Assembly (NCBI GenBank): GCA_002484335.1
Contig: DLJQ01000012.1
Location: 119,877 to 183,876 of the forward strand
Direction: 5' to 3'
DNA length: 64,000 bases
Source: Flavobacteriales bacterium UBA7612
GTDB taxonomy: Bacteria > Bacteroidota > Bacteroidia > Flavobacteriales > Weeksellaceae
Shown: positions 25,932 through 34,237 of the stretch, piece by piece
Layout of the letters: each line of letters starts with the position of its first letter
Numbering within the stretch: position 1 is the stretch's first letter
Translations under genes and position numbers: made by a program
Notes under the pieces: generated by a model
Told to the model about the DNA's origin: nothing
Databases searched by the model: none
Seen by the model: only the letters and a program-made list of their open reading frames with translations

Positions 25932-26129
25932 ATGGCACATCCTAAGAGAAGACAGTCGTCAACAAGAAGAGATAAACGTAGAACACACTACAAAATCGAA
26001 GCTCCACAATTAGCAATCGATAAAACTTCTGGTGAAGCTCATTTATACCATAGAGCTCATTGGGCTGATGGAAAATTATATTACAAAGGAAAAGTAGTAT
26101 TAGAAAAAGCACAAGAAGTTACTGAATAA
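25932..26129 (+). CDS. rpmF: 50S ribosomal protein L32
   Basis: This 65-residue basic protein of the large ribosomal subunit starts with MAHPKRRQSSTRRDKRRTHY, the diagnostic L32 opening, and has the family's later YHRAHWADGKLYYKGK stretch. It lacks the four zinc-binding cysteines of some L32 forms, so it is the zinc-free type. It follows yceD. A hairpin and T run (26151-26192) end the unit before accB. In many bacteria fabH comes next, but here it is missing from this position. Confidence 0.97.
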   Translation: MAHPKRRQSSTRRDKRRTHYKIEAPQLAIDKTSGEAHLYHRAHWADGKLYYKGKVVLEKAQEVTE

Positions 26130-26150
26130 GACTATCTTGAAAAAATTTTG

Positions 26151-26192
26151 AAGCTGTTTCTTAAAAAAGAAGCAGCTTATTTTTTTTTTTTT
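26151..26192 (+). terminator. Terminator of yceD-rpmF
   Basis: A 12-base stem with one mismatch (26151-26162 with 26167-26178) followed by 13 T residues, 21 bases after the rpmF stop. Confidence 0.8.
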
Positions 26193-26194
26193 AA

Positions 26195-26202
26195 TACCTT
26201 TG
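26195..26202 (+). promoter_or_regulatory. -7 box TACCTTTG for accBC
   Basis: TACCTTTG fits TAnnTTTG and lies just after the rpmF terminator, 51 bases before accB. Confidence 0.45.
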
Positions 26203-26253
26203 ATTTCGTTTAACAAAAATATAACGAAAAGGTCAAATTAAAAACCGTATTAT

Positions 26254-26730
26254 ATGGACATTAAAGACATTCAAAATTTAATTAGATTTGTTTCAAAAGC
26301 TGAAGTAGCTGAAGTAAGCATCAAACAAGATGACATTGAAATAAAAATCAAAACATTAGCGAGTGTTCCTACACAAGTTGCTTCTCAACAATTTTATGTA
26401 CCTCAACAAGCTCCTGCAGCTGCTCAAGCTCCAGTTGTAGCACAAGAAGCAAACAACTCTACTGAATCTACACAAGAAGAAAATAACAACTTTATAACTG
26501 TAAAATCACCTATGATTGGTACTTTCTACCGTTCAGCTGGTCCAGGTAAAGATGCTTTCGTAAATGTTGGTGATTCTATTAGTAACGGAAAAGTTTTATG
26601 TATTGTAGAGGCTATGAAATTATTCAATGAAATTGAATCTGAAGTTTCTGGTAAAATCGTAAAAATATTAGTTGACGACGCAAGTCCTGTTGAATACGAT
26701 CAACCTCTTTTCTTAGTAGATCCTTCTTAA
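26254..26730 (+). CDS. accB: Biotin carboxyl carrier protein of acetyl-CoA carboxylase
   Basis: AccB carries the biotin that shuttles carboxyl groups in acetyl-CoA carboxylase, the first committed step of fatty acid synthesis. The 158-residue protein has an N-terminal helical part that contacts AccC, a flexible Ala/Pro/Gln linker (about 45-75), and the C-terminal biotinyl domain (about 80-158). The biotin site is Lys122 in VEAMKLFNEIE. The ligase that attaches the biotin (birA) is in this window at 45792-46505. It is followed by accC after 21 bases, forming the accBC operon that ends at the terminator 28136-28170. Confidence 0.97.
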   Translation: MDIKDIQNLIRFVSKAEVAEVSIKQDDIEIKIKTLASVPTQVASQQFYVPQQAPAAAQAPVVAQEANNSTESTQEENNNFITVKSPMIGTFYRSAGPGKDAFVNVGDSISNGKVLCIVEAMKLFNEIESEVSGKIVKILVDDASPVEYDQPLFLVDPS

Positions 26731-26751
26731 TAATTTTTTAAATCTACGATT

Positions 26752-28116
26752 ATGTTTAAAAAAATATTAATTGCAAATAGAGGAGAAATTGCTATGCGTA
26801 TAATACGTACAGCAAAAGAAATGGGAATTAAAACAGTTGCCGTTTACTCTAAGGCTGATGAAACATCATTACATGTTCGTTTCGCAGATGAAGCAGTATG
26901 TATAGGGCCTGCTGCAAGTAAAGATTCTTACTTAAAAATGTCTAGTATTATTGCAGCTGCTGAAATTACAGATGCAGATGCTATACATCCAGGTTATGGA
27001 TTTTTATCTGAAAATTCAACTTTTTCTAAAATTTGTCAATCTAATGGAATAAAATTTATTGGAGCTTCATCTGACAATATCGACCGTATGGGAGATAAAG
27101 CAAATGCAAAAGCAACAATGAAAGAAGCTGGTGTTCCTGTTGTTCCTGGTTCTGACGGTTTATTAGAAAGTTACGAACAAGCTCTTGAAATTGCTCGCGA
27201 AATAAAATATCCTGTCATGATGAAAGCAACAGCTGGTGGTGGTGGTAAAGGTATGCGTGCTATTTGGAAAGAAGAGGACTTGCTACATGCATGGGAATCT
27301 GCTCGTCAAGAAGCTGCAGCTGCTTTTGGAAACGATGGAATGTATATGGAAAAGTTAATTGAAGAACCTCGCCATATAGAAATCCAAGTTGCTAGTGACC
27401 AAAATGGTAAAGCTTGTCACTTATCTGAAAGAGATTGTTCTATACAGCGCCGTAATCAAAAATTAGCTGAAGAAACTCCATCCCCTATTATGACTGACGA
27501 TTTACGTCAACGAATGGGAGAAGCTGCTATTAAAGCTTGCGAATATATAGGTTATGAAGGTGTTGGTACAATAGAATTTCTAGTTGATAAACATGGAGAC
27601 TTTTATTTCATGGAAATGAATACTCGTATACAAGTAGAACACCCTATTACTGAACAAGTAACTGGATTTGATTTAGTACGCGAGCAAATTATGCTTGCAG
27701 ATGGACAATCTATTTCAGGGAAAAACTATTTCCCTCAAGGACATTCTATAGAATGTCGTATTAATGCAGAAGATCCTTACAATGATTTCCGCCCTTCTCC
27801 TGGAAAAATTACATCGATTAATATTCCTGGAGGAAATGGTGTTAGAATTGATACTCATGTATATGCTGGTTACTCAATTCCGCCAAATTATGATTCTATG
27901 ATTGCTAAAATAATTGTAACTGCTCAAACTCGTGAAGAAGCAATTCATAAAATGAAACGTGCATTAGAAGAGTTTTATATTGAAGGAATTAAAACAACAA
28001 TTCCCTTCCATTTACAATTAATGGATCATCCTGATTTTATTGCTGGGAATTATACAACTAAGTTTATGGAAGATTTCGTTTTTGACGAATCTTACGCAAA
28101 CTACGGTGAATTTTAA
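26752..28116 (+). CDS. accC: Biotin carboxylase subunit of acetyl-CoA carboxylase
   Basis: AccC is the ATP-grasp enzyme that carboxylates the biotin on AccB with bicarbonate. The 454-residue length is standard. Visible elements are the N-terminal ILIANRGEIAMRIIRTAKEMG, the HPGYGFLSEN motif, the glycine-rich ATP lid KATAGGGGKGMRA, the Mg site FYFMEMNTRIQVEHPITE, and the C-terminal EDPYNDFRPSPGKI. It is co-transcribed with accB and ends at a strong terminator. No irregularity is seen. Other biotin carboxylases (pyruvate or propionyl-CoA) are longer or fused, and the accB partner makes the assignment firm. Confidence 0.98.
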   Translation: MFKKILIANRGEIAMRIIRTAKEMGIKTVAVYSKADETSLHVRFADEAVCIGPAASKDSYLKMSSIIAAAEITDADAIHPGYGFLSENSTFSKICQSNGIKFIGASSDNIDRMGDKANAKATMKEAGVPVVPGSDGLLESYEQALEIAREIKYPVMMKATAGGGGKGMRAIWKEEDLLHAWESARQEAAAAFGNDGMYMEKLIEEPRHIEIQVASDQNGKACHLSERDCSIQRRNQKLAEETPSPIMTDDLRQRMGEAAIKACEYIGYEGVGTIEFLVDKHGDFYFMEMNTRIQVEHPITEQVTGFDLVREQIMLADGQSISGKNYFPQGHSIECRINAEDPYNDFRPSPGKITSINIPGGNGVRIDTHVYAGYSIPPNYDSMIAKIIVTAQTREEAIHKMKRALEEFYIEGIKTTIPFHLQLMDHPDFIAGNYTTKFMEDFVFDESYANYGEF

Positions 28117-28135
28117 GAAAAGACAATCAAAATAT

Positions 28136-28170
28136 AAAAGCCAAAACAATAATTGTTTTGGCTTTTTTTA
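28136..28170 (+). terminator. Terminator of accBC
   Basis: A perfect 15-base stem (28136-28150 with 28152-28166) with a T run, 20 bases after the accC stop. Confidence 0.85.
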
Positions 28171-28329
28171 TTCTTAAAATGACAAAATGTCTTATTATAA
28201 TTAATGGTTTAATTCTTGAATAGTTAAAAAAATATAAAACATTTATAAAATTTAAGTTTTTAACTAAATTATAGAAAATGAAATGCTTAACTTTTCATTT
28301 TCTTCTATTAAAAATAATTTAAAATTTTA

Positions 28330-28337
28330 TACATTTG
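28330..28337 (+). promoter_or_regulatory. -7 box TACATTTG for tig
   Basis: TACATTTG matches TAnnTTTG, 17 bases before the tig ATG. A perfect 11-base inverted repeat (28273-28283 with 28293-28303) lies just upstream of the promoter and could be an operator. Confidence 0.5.
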
Positions 28338-28354
28338 CACCCAAATTAAGGTAG

Positions 28355-29677
28355 ATGAATATTACTAAAAATACAACAGGAGATTTAAGCGCAGTATTAA
28401 CTGTAACTGTTGACAAGGCAGATTATCAAGAAAAAGTAGTTGAAGTATTAAACCAATACAGAAAAACAGCAGATATCAAAGGATTCCGTAAAGGTCAAGT
28501 TCCTATGAGTTTTGTTAAAAAACAATACGAACAAGCTGTAATTTTTGATACTGTAAATGATTTATTACAAAAAAGTGTTTCTGATTATATTAATACAGAA
28601 AAATTATCAATTTTAGGGAATCCAGTTCCTGTAATCAAAGATATTGATTGGAATGCTGACCAATTAAACTTTGACTTTGAGTTAGGTTTAGCACCTGAAT
28701 TTGATGTAGATTTATCTAAAATAGAAATTGAAAACTATAAAGTAAAAGTTGCTGACGAAGAAGTTCAAAAATATGTAGATAATTTTGCTGCTCGTTTTGG
28801 ATCATTAAAATCTTTAGCTGAAGCTGAAGCTGAAGCTGTTTTAAAAGTTGATGCTAAAGTTGAAGGACAAGAAGAAGCTAAAGCGACTTTTGTTCGTCTA
28901 GAAGATTTAAAAGATGCATCTGCTTTTATTGGTAAAAAAGTTGGTGATGTTGTTGAAGTAAATACAAATGATATTTTTGATACAGCTGAAGAAGCTGCTC
29001 AAGAATTAAATGCAGAAGTTTCTGAAGAAGGTATAAAAGTTACTTATACAATTAAAGAAATCAACAAAACTGAAAAATCAGAGATCAATCAAGAATTATT
29101 TGATAAAGTATACGGAGAAGGAACTGTAGATTCAGAAGAAGCATTCCGTAACAAAATCAAAGAAGAGTCAGAAAACATGTACAACAAAGAATCTGACAAA
29201 CAAATTATAAATGATGTTGTAGCAAAATTAGTTGAAACAATTAAATTTGACTTACCATTAGAGTTTTTAACTAAATGGTTACAAACTTCTAACGAAAACA
29301 TAACTTCTGAAGAGCAAGCTAAAGAAGAATTGGCTAAAATGGACAAAGGTTTACGTTACCAATTAATCGAAGCTAAAATTGCAGAAGTTAATAATGTAGA
29401 AGTTTCTGCTGAAGAAGTTAAAGAAGCTGCATTTGCTGCAATCAAAGATCAATTAAAAATGTACGGTCAAACTTCTATTCCTGAAGAAACATTACAACAA
29501 ATTGCAATGTCAGCTCTTCAAAATCAAGAAGAATATAACCGTCTATCATACCAAGCATTTACAGATAAAATGTTAGATGTATTCAAAAACAACGTTAAAT
29601 TAAACGAAAAAGAAGTTACATTTGATGAGTTTGTAGATATAATCACAGAAAAGAATAAAGAATTAGCAGAAGCTTAA
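28355..29677 (+). CDS. tig: Trigger factor chaperone
   Basis: Trigger factor sits at the ribosome exit tunnel and shields nascent chains. The 440-residue protein begins with the ribosome-binding domain, whose exit-tunnel loop is GFRKGQVPMSFVKKQY (about 40-55). The C-terminal arms are clear (about 255-440). The middle part is acidic and weakly similar to the FKBP-type prolyl isomerase domain, as in other Bacteroidota. It is followed by clpP (51 bases) and clpX, the standard tig-clpP-clpX order, which links folding and degradation of new proteins. The clpP-clpX gap has its own terminator and promoter. Confidence 0.95.
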   Translation: MNITKNTTGDLSAVLTVTVDKADYQEKVVEVLNQYRKTADIKGFRKGQVPMSFVKKQYEQAVIFDTVNDLLQKSVSDYINTEKLSILGNPVPVIKDIDWNADQLNFDFELGLAPEFDVDLSKIEIENYKVKVADEEVQKYVDNFAARFGSLKSLAEAEAEAVLKVDAKVEGQEEAKATFVRLEDLKDASAFIGKKVGDVVEVNTNDIFDTAEEAAQELNAEVSEEGIKVTYTIKEINKTEKSEINQELFDKVYGEGTVDSEEAFRNKIKEESENMYNKESDKQIINDVVAKLVETIKFDLPLEFLTKWLQTSNENITSEEQAKEELAKMDKGLRYQLIEAKIAEVNNVEVSAEEVKEAAFAAIKDQLKMYGQTSIPEETLQQIAMSALQNQEEYNRLSYQAFTDKMLDVFKNNVKLNEKEVTFDEFVDIITEKNKELAEA

Positions 29678-29728
29678 TTGTAATCTTCTAAAAAAATTCT
29701 TTACCTTTCATTTAAAATCTAAAAAACA

Positions 29729-30394
29729 ATGAAAAACGTAGGAGAAGAATTTAAAAAATACGCAGCGTTAGATAAAGGTATTAGCTCTTTACATTTAGAA
29801 AGCTATATCCAAAACATGACGCCATACATTGTTGAAGAAAGAAAACTAAACGTTGCACAAATGGATGTTTTCTCTCGTTTAATGATGGATAGAATTATCT
29901 TTTTAGGAACAGCTATTGATGATCAAGTTGCGAACATCATTCAAGCACAATTATTGTTCTTAGAAAGTGTTGATTCTACTAAAGACATTCAGATTTATGT
30001 AAACTCACCAGGAGGAGGAGTTTATGCAGGACTTGGTATATATGATACTATGCAATTAGTAAAACCTGATGTAGCAACAATTTGTACAGGTATGGCTGCC
30101 TCTATGGGTGCTGTATTATTAGCTGCTGGTGCTGCAGGAAAACGTTCGGCATTAAAACATTCTCGTGTGATGATTCACCAACCATTGGGTGGTGCTCAAG
30201 GTCAAGCTACTGATATGGAAATTACATTGAAAGAAATCTTGAAATTGAAAAAAGAATTATATGATATTCTTGCTCATCACTCTGGCCAAACTTTCGAACA
30301 AATCGAAAAAGATGGAGAAAGAGATTATTGGATGACGTCTCTTGAAGCAAAAGAATATGGAATGATTGATGAAGTTTTATCACCTCGATCATAA
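29729..30394 (+). CDS. clpP: ATP-dependent Clp protease proteolytic subunit
   Basis: ClpP is the serine protease barrel that works with ClpX or ClpA. The 221-residue protein has the full catalytic triad Ser125 (GMAASMGAV), His150 (MIHQPLGG) and Asp199 (GERDYWM), with the same spacing of 25 and 49 residues as in E. coli. The first part, about 30 residues longer than the mature E. coli enzyme, is a propeptide that is expected to be removed by self-cleavage. It follows tig and precedes clpX, with its own terminator (30411-30450). Confidence 0.97.
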   Translation: MKNVGEEFKKYAALDKGISSLHLESYIQNMTPYIVEERKLNVAQMDVFSRLMMDRIIFLGTAIDDQVANIIQAQLLFLESVDSTKDIQIYVNSPGGGVYAGLGIYDTMQLVKPDVATICTGMAASMGAVLLAAGAAGKRSALKHSRVMIHQPLGGAQGQATDMEITLKEILKLKKELYDILAHHSGQTFEQIEKDGERDYWMTSLEAKEYGMIDEVLSPRS

Positions 30395-30410
30395 AATAAA
30401 AAAATTAATT

Positions 30411-30450
30411 AAAAAAACCATTTCAATATGTATTGAAATGGTTTTTTTTT
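30411..30450 (+). terminator. Terminator of tig-clpP
   Basis: A long stem centred at about 30429 (AACCATTTCAATA with its complement) with A and T runs on the two sides, 17 bases after the clpP stop. Confidence 0.8.
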
Positions 30451-30592
30451 GAAATAAAATTGATTACATAAAAAAGATGAAATACAGTAAAAATAAGGCA
30501 TACAAAAAATCGATAAAATTATCCGATTTTATTTGTAGGCATTGACTTTCTACAATTTAAGAAAGAAATTTTTATGTAAAAAAGAAAATAGG

Positions 30593-30600
30593 TAACTTTG
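30593..30600 (+). promoter_or_regulatory. -7 box TAACTTTG for clpX
   Basis: TAACTTTG matches TAnnTTTG, 21 bases before the TTG start of clpX. Upstream, an imperfect hairpin (about 30504-30538) carries the arms ACAAAAAATCG and CGATTTTATTTGT. Confidence 0.5.
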
Positions 30601-30621
30601 CAAACTAAATAAGAAGAAAAA

Positions 30622-31770
30622 TTGGAAGAAAATAAGTGCTCTTTTTGCGGAAAAAGCAGAAACGAAGTAAATATTTTAGTATCAGGTATAGACGGTAATA
30701 TTTGCGATAATTGTATTGAACAAGCTCATGGTATAGTTTTAGAAGAATCTAAGTTCAAAGATAATAATGATTTAATAAAACCATTAGCATTAAAATCACC
30801 TAAAGAAATTAAAGAATTTCTTGATGAATACGTAATTGGACAAGATCAAGCAAAAAAAATATTATCTGTTGCTGTTTACAATCATTATAAAAGAATATTA
30901 CTAGATCGTGATAACGAAGTAGAAATTGATAAATCTAACGTTATTTTAGTAGGAGAAACAGGAAGTGGGAAAACTCTATTAGCTAAAACAATTGCAAAGT
31001 TATTAAACGTACCTTTTGCTATAGTTGATGCAACTGTACTTACTGAAGCAGGATATGTTGGAGAAGATGTTGAAAGTATTCTTACTCGTTTATTACAAGC
31101 AGCTGATTATAACTTAGAATTAGCAGAGAAAGGAATTGTATTTATCGATGAAGTTGATAAAATTGCAAGAAAAAGTGATAACCCTTCTATTACAAGAGAT
31201 GTTTCAGGAGAAGGTGTACAACAAGCTCTATTAAAAATTTTAGAAGGTACAATAGTTAATGTACCACCGAAAGGAGGACGTAAACATCCAGACCAAAAAT
31301 TCATAGAAGTTAATACAAAAGATATTTTATTTATAGCTGGTGGAGCATTTTCAGGTATAGAAAAACATATTGCTGATCGTTTAAAGAAACATGTTATAGG
31401 TTTCAAAAATGAGGATCATAAAGAAATAGAAAATCTTTTAGATGAAGTTAATGCTCAAGATTTGAAAAATTTTGGTATTATACCTGAATTAATTGGTCGT
31501 TTACCTATTATAACTTATCTAAAAGCTTTAGATAAAGAAGCTATGAGAGCTATCCTAACTGAACCAAAAAATTCATTAATTAAGCAATATACTAAATTAT
31601 TTGAACTAGATAATAAAGAACTTATTGTTACTGATGAAACATTAAATAAAATTGTTGATAGAGCTGATGAATTAGGTTTAGGAGCACGTGGTTTAAGAGC
31701 TGTAACAGAAGAAATTTTTACAGATTTCATGTATAACATTAAAGATTTACCAGAAAAAGTAATAATATAA
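30622..31770 (+). CDS. clpX: ATP-dependent Clp protease ATPase subunit ClpX
   Basis: ClpX is the AAA+ unfoldase that feeds ClpP. The start is TTG at 30622: an in-frame TAA lies at 30610 and no ATG lies between, while the N-terminal zinc domain (Cys6, Cys9, Cys28, Cys31) begins at once. The Walker A loop is GETGSGKT (111-118), Walker B is VFIDEVDKI, and the sensor region GLGARGLRAVTEEIFTDFMY is near the end. At 382 residues it stops soon after that helix (ending KVII) and lacks the 20-40 residue tail of most ClpX proteins. It is separately transcribed from clpP, with a promoter box at 30593-30600. Confidence 0.96.
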   Translation: MEENKCSFCGKSRNEVNILVSGIDGNICDNCIEQAHGIVLEESKFKDNNDLIKPLALKSPKEIKEFLDEYVIGQDQAKKILSVAVYNHYKRILLDRDNEVEIDKSNVILVGETGSGKTLLAKTIAKLLNVPFAIVDATVLTEAGYVGEDVESILTRLLQAADYNLELAEKGIVFIDEVDKIARKSDNPSITRDVSGEGVQQALLKILEGTIVNVPPKGGRKHPDQKFIEVNTKDILFIAGGAFSGIEKHIADRLKKHVIGFKNEDHKEIENLLDEVNAQDLKNFGIIPELIGRLPIITYLKALDKEAMRAILTEPKNSLIKQYTKLFELDNKELIVTDETLNKIVDRADELGLGARGLRAVTEEIFTDFMYNIKDLPEKVII

Positions 31771-31802
31771 TCAACTGTATTATAACTTTTTAAAAAAAAT
31801 CA

Positions 31803-31810
31803 TATATTTG
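31803..31810 (+). promoter_or_regulatory. -7 box TATATTTG for the T9SS gene
   Basis: TATATTTG matches TAnnTTTG, 64 bases before the ATG. The predicted RNA start falls at the edge of the palindrome 31815-31844. Confidence 0.5.
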
Positions 31811-31814
31811 TAAC

Positions 31815-31844
31815 TAGTAGTATTAATTATAATTAATACTACTA
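31815..31844. promoter_or_regulatory. 30-base perfect palindrome at the 5' end of the T9SS mRNA
   Basis: Two 15-base arms (31815-31829 and 31830-31844) are exact reverse complements with no spacer. The position just after the -7 box suggests either an operator or a 5' hairpin that stabilises the mRNA. No T run follows, so it is not a clpX terminator of the usual kind. Confidence 0.55.
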
Positions 31845-31874
31845 ACAACTAACTAAAAAAAACAACATATAATT

Positions 31875-33923
31875 ATGAAAAAGAATCTACTTGCTTTATT
31901 TGCATTAAGTGGAATATTTAGTACTACTTATGCACAAGATACCTATATTAATGACGCTGTTGTTGTAAAAGTGAATCCTAATACTTTATTCTATAATGGA
32001 GGAGCTGTAGCTGTAAATACAACTAATACAACTGCTACAACAGAAAAAATCATTAATGAAGGTAATATACAAATTGAAGGTAACTTTTCAAACGCTAATA
32101 CTACAGGTAAAAACTTTGTTAATAGATATATCAGTACAAATTCTTATGCCCAATTAAAAATTAACGATGTGGGAGATGTAACAGGTAAGATAACAATCGA
32201 AAGACCTAATTTTGATGCTACAAAAGGTGAGTATTATGACTTCGGATTACCTTTTCAAGATGATAATATAGAAGATATTATAAATAATATAACTGGTTCT
32301 AATAGTACATTTAAAGGTGATTGTAAAGTTAATCAAAATTGCGGTACTAATAGATATAATGAAACTTTATTATTGTGGGATATACATGAAACAGAATATG
32401 ACCATGTACCTCTAGGTAGTAAAATCATTCCTGGTAGTAATTATATTATAAATACTAGAAATGGTGAATTTAGAAATTTTCTTATTAATATTTCTTCTAG
32501 TAATAAATTTAGTACCTATGGTAAACCTAATAATAAAAATCTTATATTAGATAATATAGAAAGTGGAATTGTTAATAAATCTGAGTCTCAATTCTCTGAA
32601 TTAACATGGGGTAACTGGAAAAATCTTTTAAATAATTATAATGAAAAATACGTTTCTTACTTAGGAAACAATGTCGCTGATACAAATGCTAGATATGGAA
32701 AAAATTTACATAGGTTTTCTAATCCATTTACTTCTAATTTAGACTTGAGTGATATATCTATAGATAATTCATGGATTAAGTTTATAATTGATGGAGTAGT
32801 CAAAAGTCCTACACAAACTTTTGATCCTACAGCAATAAAATTTAAATTAAATAAACTAACTAGTAATAATTCTAATTGGAATATCGAAAATGGAGGTAGT
32901 AATCCTAACATCACTCGAATTAGTGTTTATTTACAAAAAGGAACAAATCAATCTACACCATATTTTTGGGCAGGAAATCCAGATGCTTTAATAATAAAGC
33001 CTTTCGAATACTTTGAAATTGATTATTACACAATGATTAAAGCAAGAAATGGAAATAGTAATTTGGTAAAAGCTAATTTTAACATTTCTGACTCTCAAAA
33101 AACATTTGAGAATGAATATAAATACAAAAATAATACAACTGGTGTTTATTCTAGAAATAGTGCTAATAATTCTAATGAAGACATTATTGAATCTAAAGGT
33201 TTAATTGCTGGTAATGATTTTACTCAATTAGAATTATCATTATTTAATGAAGAAAACTCCCAAGGTGATGCAATATATTTAGTTAATTCTAGTTTTTATA
33301 AAACTGGAGATAATCTTGAGGAATCTTTTACATATAATCCTATTTTCTTACATGAAGAAAACAAAGATGGATCTATAATCTTAGAATCAGAAACATTATT
33401 TAATCAATTTAACTCAGATGATTATATTGGAAAACCTATTAAAATTGGTTTCAATAATCTAATTGAAGGTCAGGAATATACAATTAATTTGAGATTTTTT
33501 GAAAAATCTATTTTAAATAAAGTTAAAAATTTTAGTACTGGTAATTATTATTTATTAGATAAAGTTAAAAATAATGTTACAGAAATTAATTCTGAATCTA
33601 AAATCAATTTCATTGCTAATTCTAAAACATATGACCAATATGAATTATATTGGAAGCAGAAACCTAGTCTAAATAATATAAACAATATAAATTCTACGTT
33701 TATATACACAGATAACAATTATCAATTTGTTAAATTTGAACAGTCTAATACTACTGCAGATATAGATGTATTTGATTTAACTGGACGTAAAATATTATCT
33801 AAGAATGCTGTTACAACAAGTTCAGATTATCAATTGAATTTAAATAATATTTCGTCTATTTACGTTGTAAAAATTACATACAAGAATGGTAAAACAGTAA
33901 CCAAGAAAATAATCAAAAAATAA
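31875..33923 (+). CDS. Surface protein with T9SS type A sorting domain
   Basis: This 682-residue exported protein has a Sec signal peptide (1-20, cleaved at TYA-Q) and a C-terminal type IX secretion domain of type A (about 608-682). That domain ends FVKFEQSNTTADIDVFDLTG, RKIL, then ISSIYVVKITYKNGKTVTKKIIKK, which is the usual beta-sandwich layout. It should cross the outer membrane by the type IX system and be released or attached to the surface. The middle is rich in Asn, Ser and Gly, with short beta segments, and no enzyme motif is seen, so an adhesin or structural role is possible but unproven. A small PID-CTERM-like gene follows after 5 bases. Confidence 0.85.
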   Translation: MKKNLLALFALSGIFSTTYAQDTYINDAVVVKVNPNTLFYNGGAVAVNTTNTTATTEKIINEGNIQIEGNFSNANTTGKNFVNRYISTNSYAQLKINDVGDVTGKITIERPNFDATKGEYYDFGLPFQDDNIEDIINNITGSNSTFKGDCKVNQNCGTNRYNETLLLWDIHETEYDHVPLGSKIIPGSNYIINTRNGEFRNFLINISSSNKFSTYGKPNNKNLILDNIESGIVNKSESQFSELTWGNWKNLLNNYNEKYVSYLGNNVADTNARYGKNLHRFSNPFTSNLDLSDISIDNSWIKFIIDGVVKSPTQTFDPTAIKFKLNKLTSNNSNWNIENGGSNPNITRISVYLQKGTNQSTPYFWAGNPDALIIKPFEYFEIDYYTMIKARNGNSNLVKANFNISDSQKTFENEYKYKNNTTGVYSRNSANNSNEDIIESKGLIAGNDFTQLELSLFNEENSQGDAIYLVNSSFYKTGDNLEESFTYNPIFLHEENKDGSIILESETLFNQFNSDDYIGKPIKIGFNNLIEGQEYTINLRFFEKSILNKVKNFSTGNYYLLDKVKNNVTEINSESKINFIANSKTYDQYELYWKQKPSLNNINNINSTFIYTDNNYQFVKFEQSNTTADIDVFDLTGRKILSKNAVTTSSDYQLNLNNISSIYVVKITYKNGKTVTKKIIKK

Positions 33924-33928
33924 CACCT

Positions 33929-34171
33929 ATGAAAAATTCTTTAAAATTCTATTTACTATTAATTTCTTTTTGTGTAATAAATGTAAATGTTTTTGCTCAA
34001 GATTGTGATCCTGAAGATCCTGATTGTATTCCAACTCCAACTGACCCTAATACAAATACACCTGGTAATCCAGGAACACCAATTGATGGTTATTTACCTG
34101 TGTTAATTATTACAGCAGTTACAATAGCAGGTATATATTCTTATAAACAAAGAAAACTTATTCAAAAATAA
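33929..34171 (+). CDS. Small exported protein with PID-CTERM-like tail
   Basis: This 80-residue protein has a signal peptide (1-23, ending VFA-Q), a short acidic and Pro/Thr/Asn-rich segment with two cysteines (DCDPEDPDCIPTPTDPN), then a tripartite C-terminus: PIDGYLP, a hydrophobic helix (about 54-70), and the basic end KQRKLIQK. That tripartite layout matches the class that NCBI naming calls PID-CTERM sorting proteins in Bacteroidota, which are thought to be handled by an exosortase-like enzyme. This assignment is from memory of the motif. It lies 5 bases after the T9SS gene, so the two are one operon, and it ends at the terminator 34184-34216. Confidence 0.75.
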   Translation: MKNSLKFYLLLISFCVINVNVFAQDCDPEDPDCIPTPTDPNTNTPGNPGTPIDGYLPVLIITAVTIAGIYSYKQRKLIQK

Positions 34172-34183
34172 ATTCTTAAATTT

Positions 34184-34216
34184 AAAACCTCAATCAAATT
34201 GATTGAGGTTTTTTTA
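34184..34216 (+). terminator. Terminator after the T9SS/PID-CTERM pair
   Basis: A perfect 13-base stem (34184-34196 with 34200-34212) and a T run. It shows that the TlpA-like gene must start after it, at 34238 and not 34199. Confidence 0.85.
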
Positions 34217-34237
34217 TACTACAAAAACAAACCAAAA

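Noticed and set aside
26152..26178. Riboswitch or leader peptide before accB
   Set aside because: The hairpin is followed by 13 T residues and lies right after rpmF, so a plain terminator explains it. No leader peptide frame is present.
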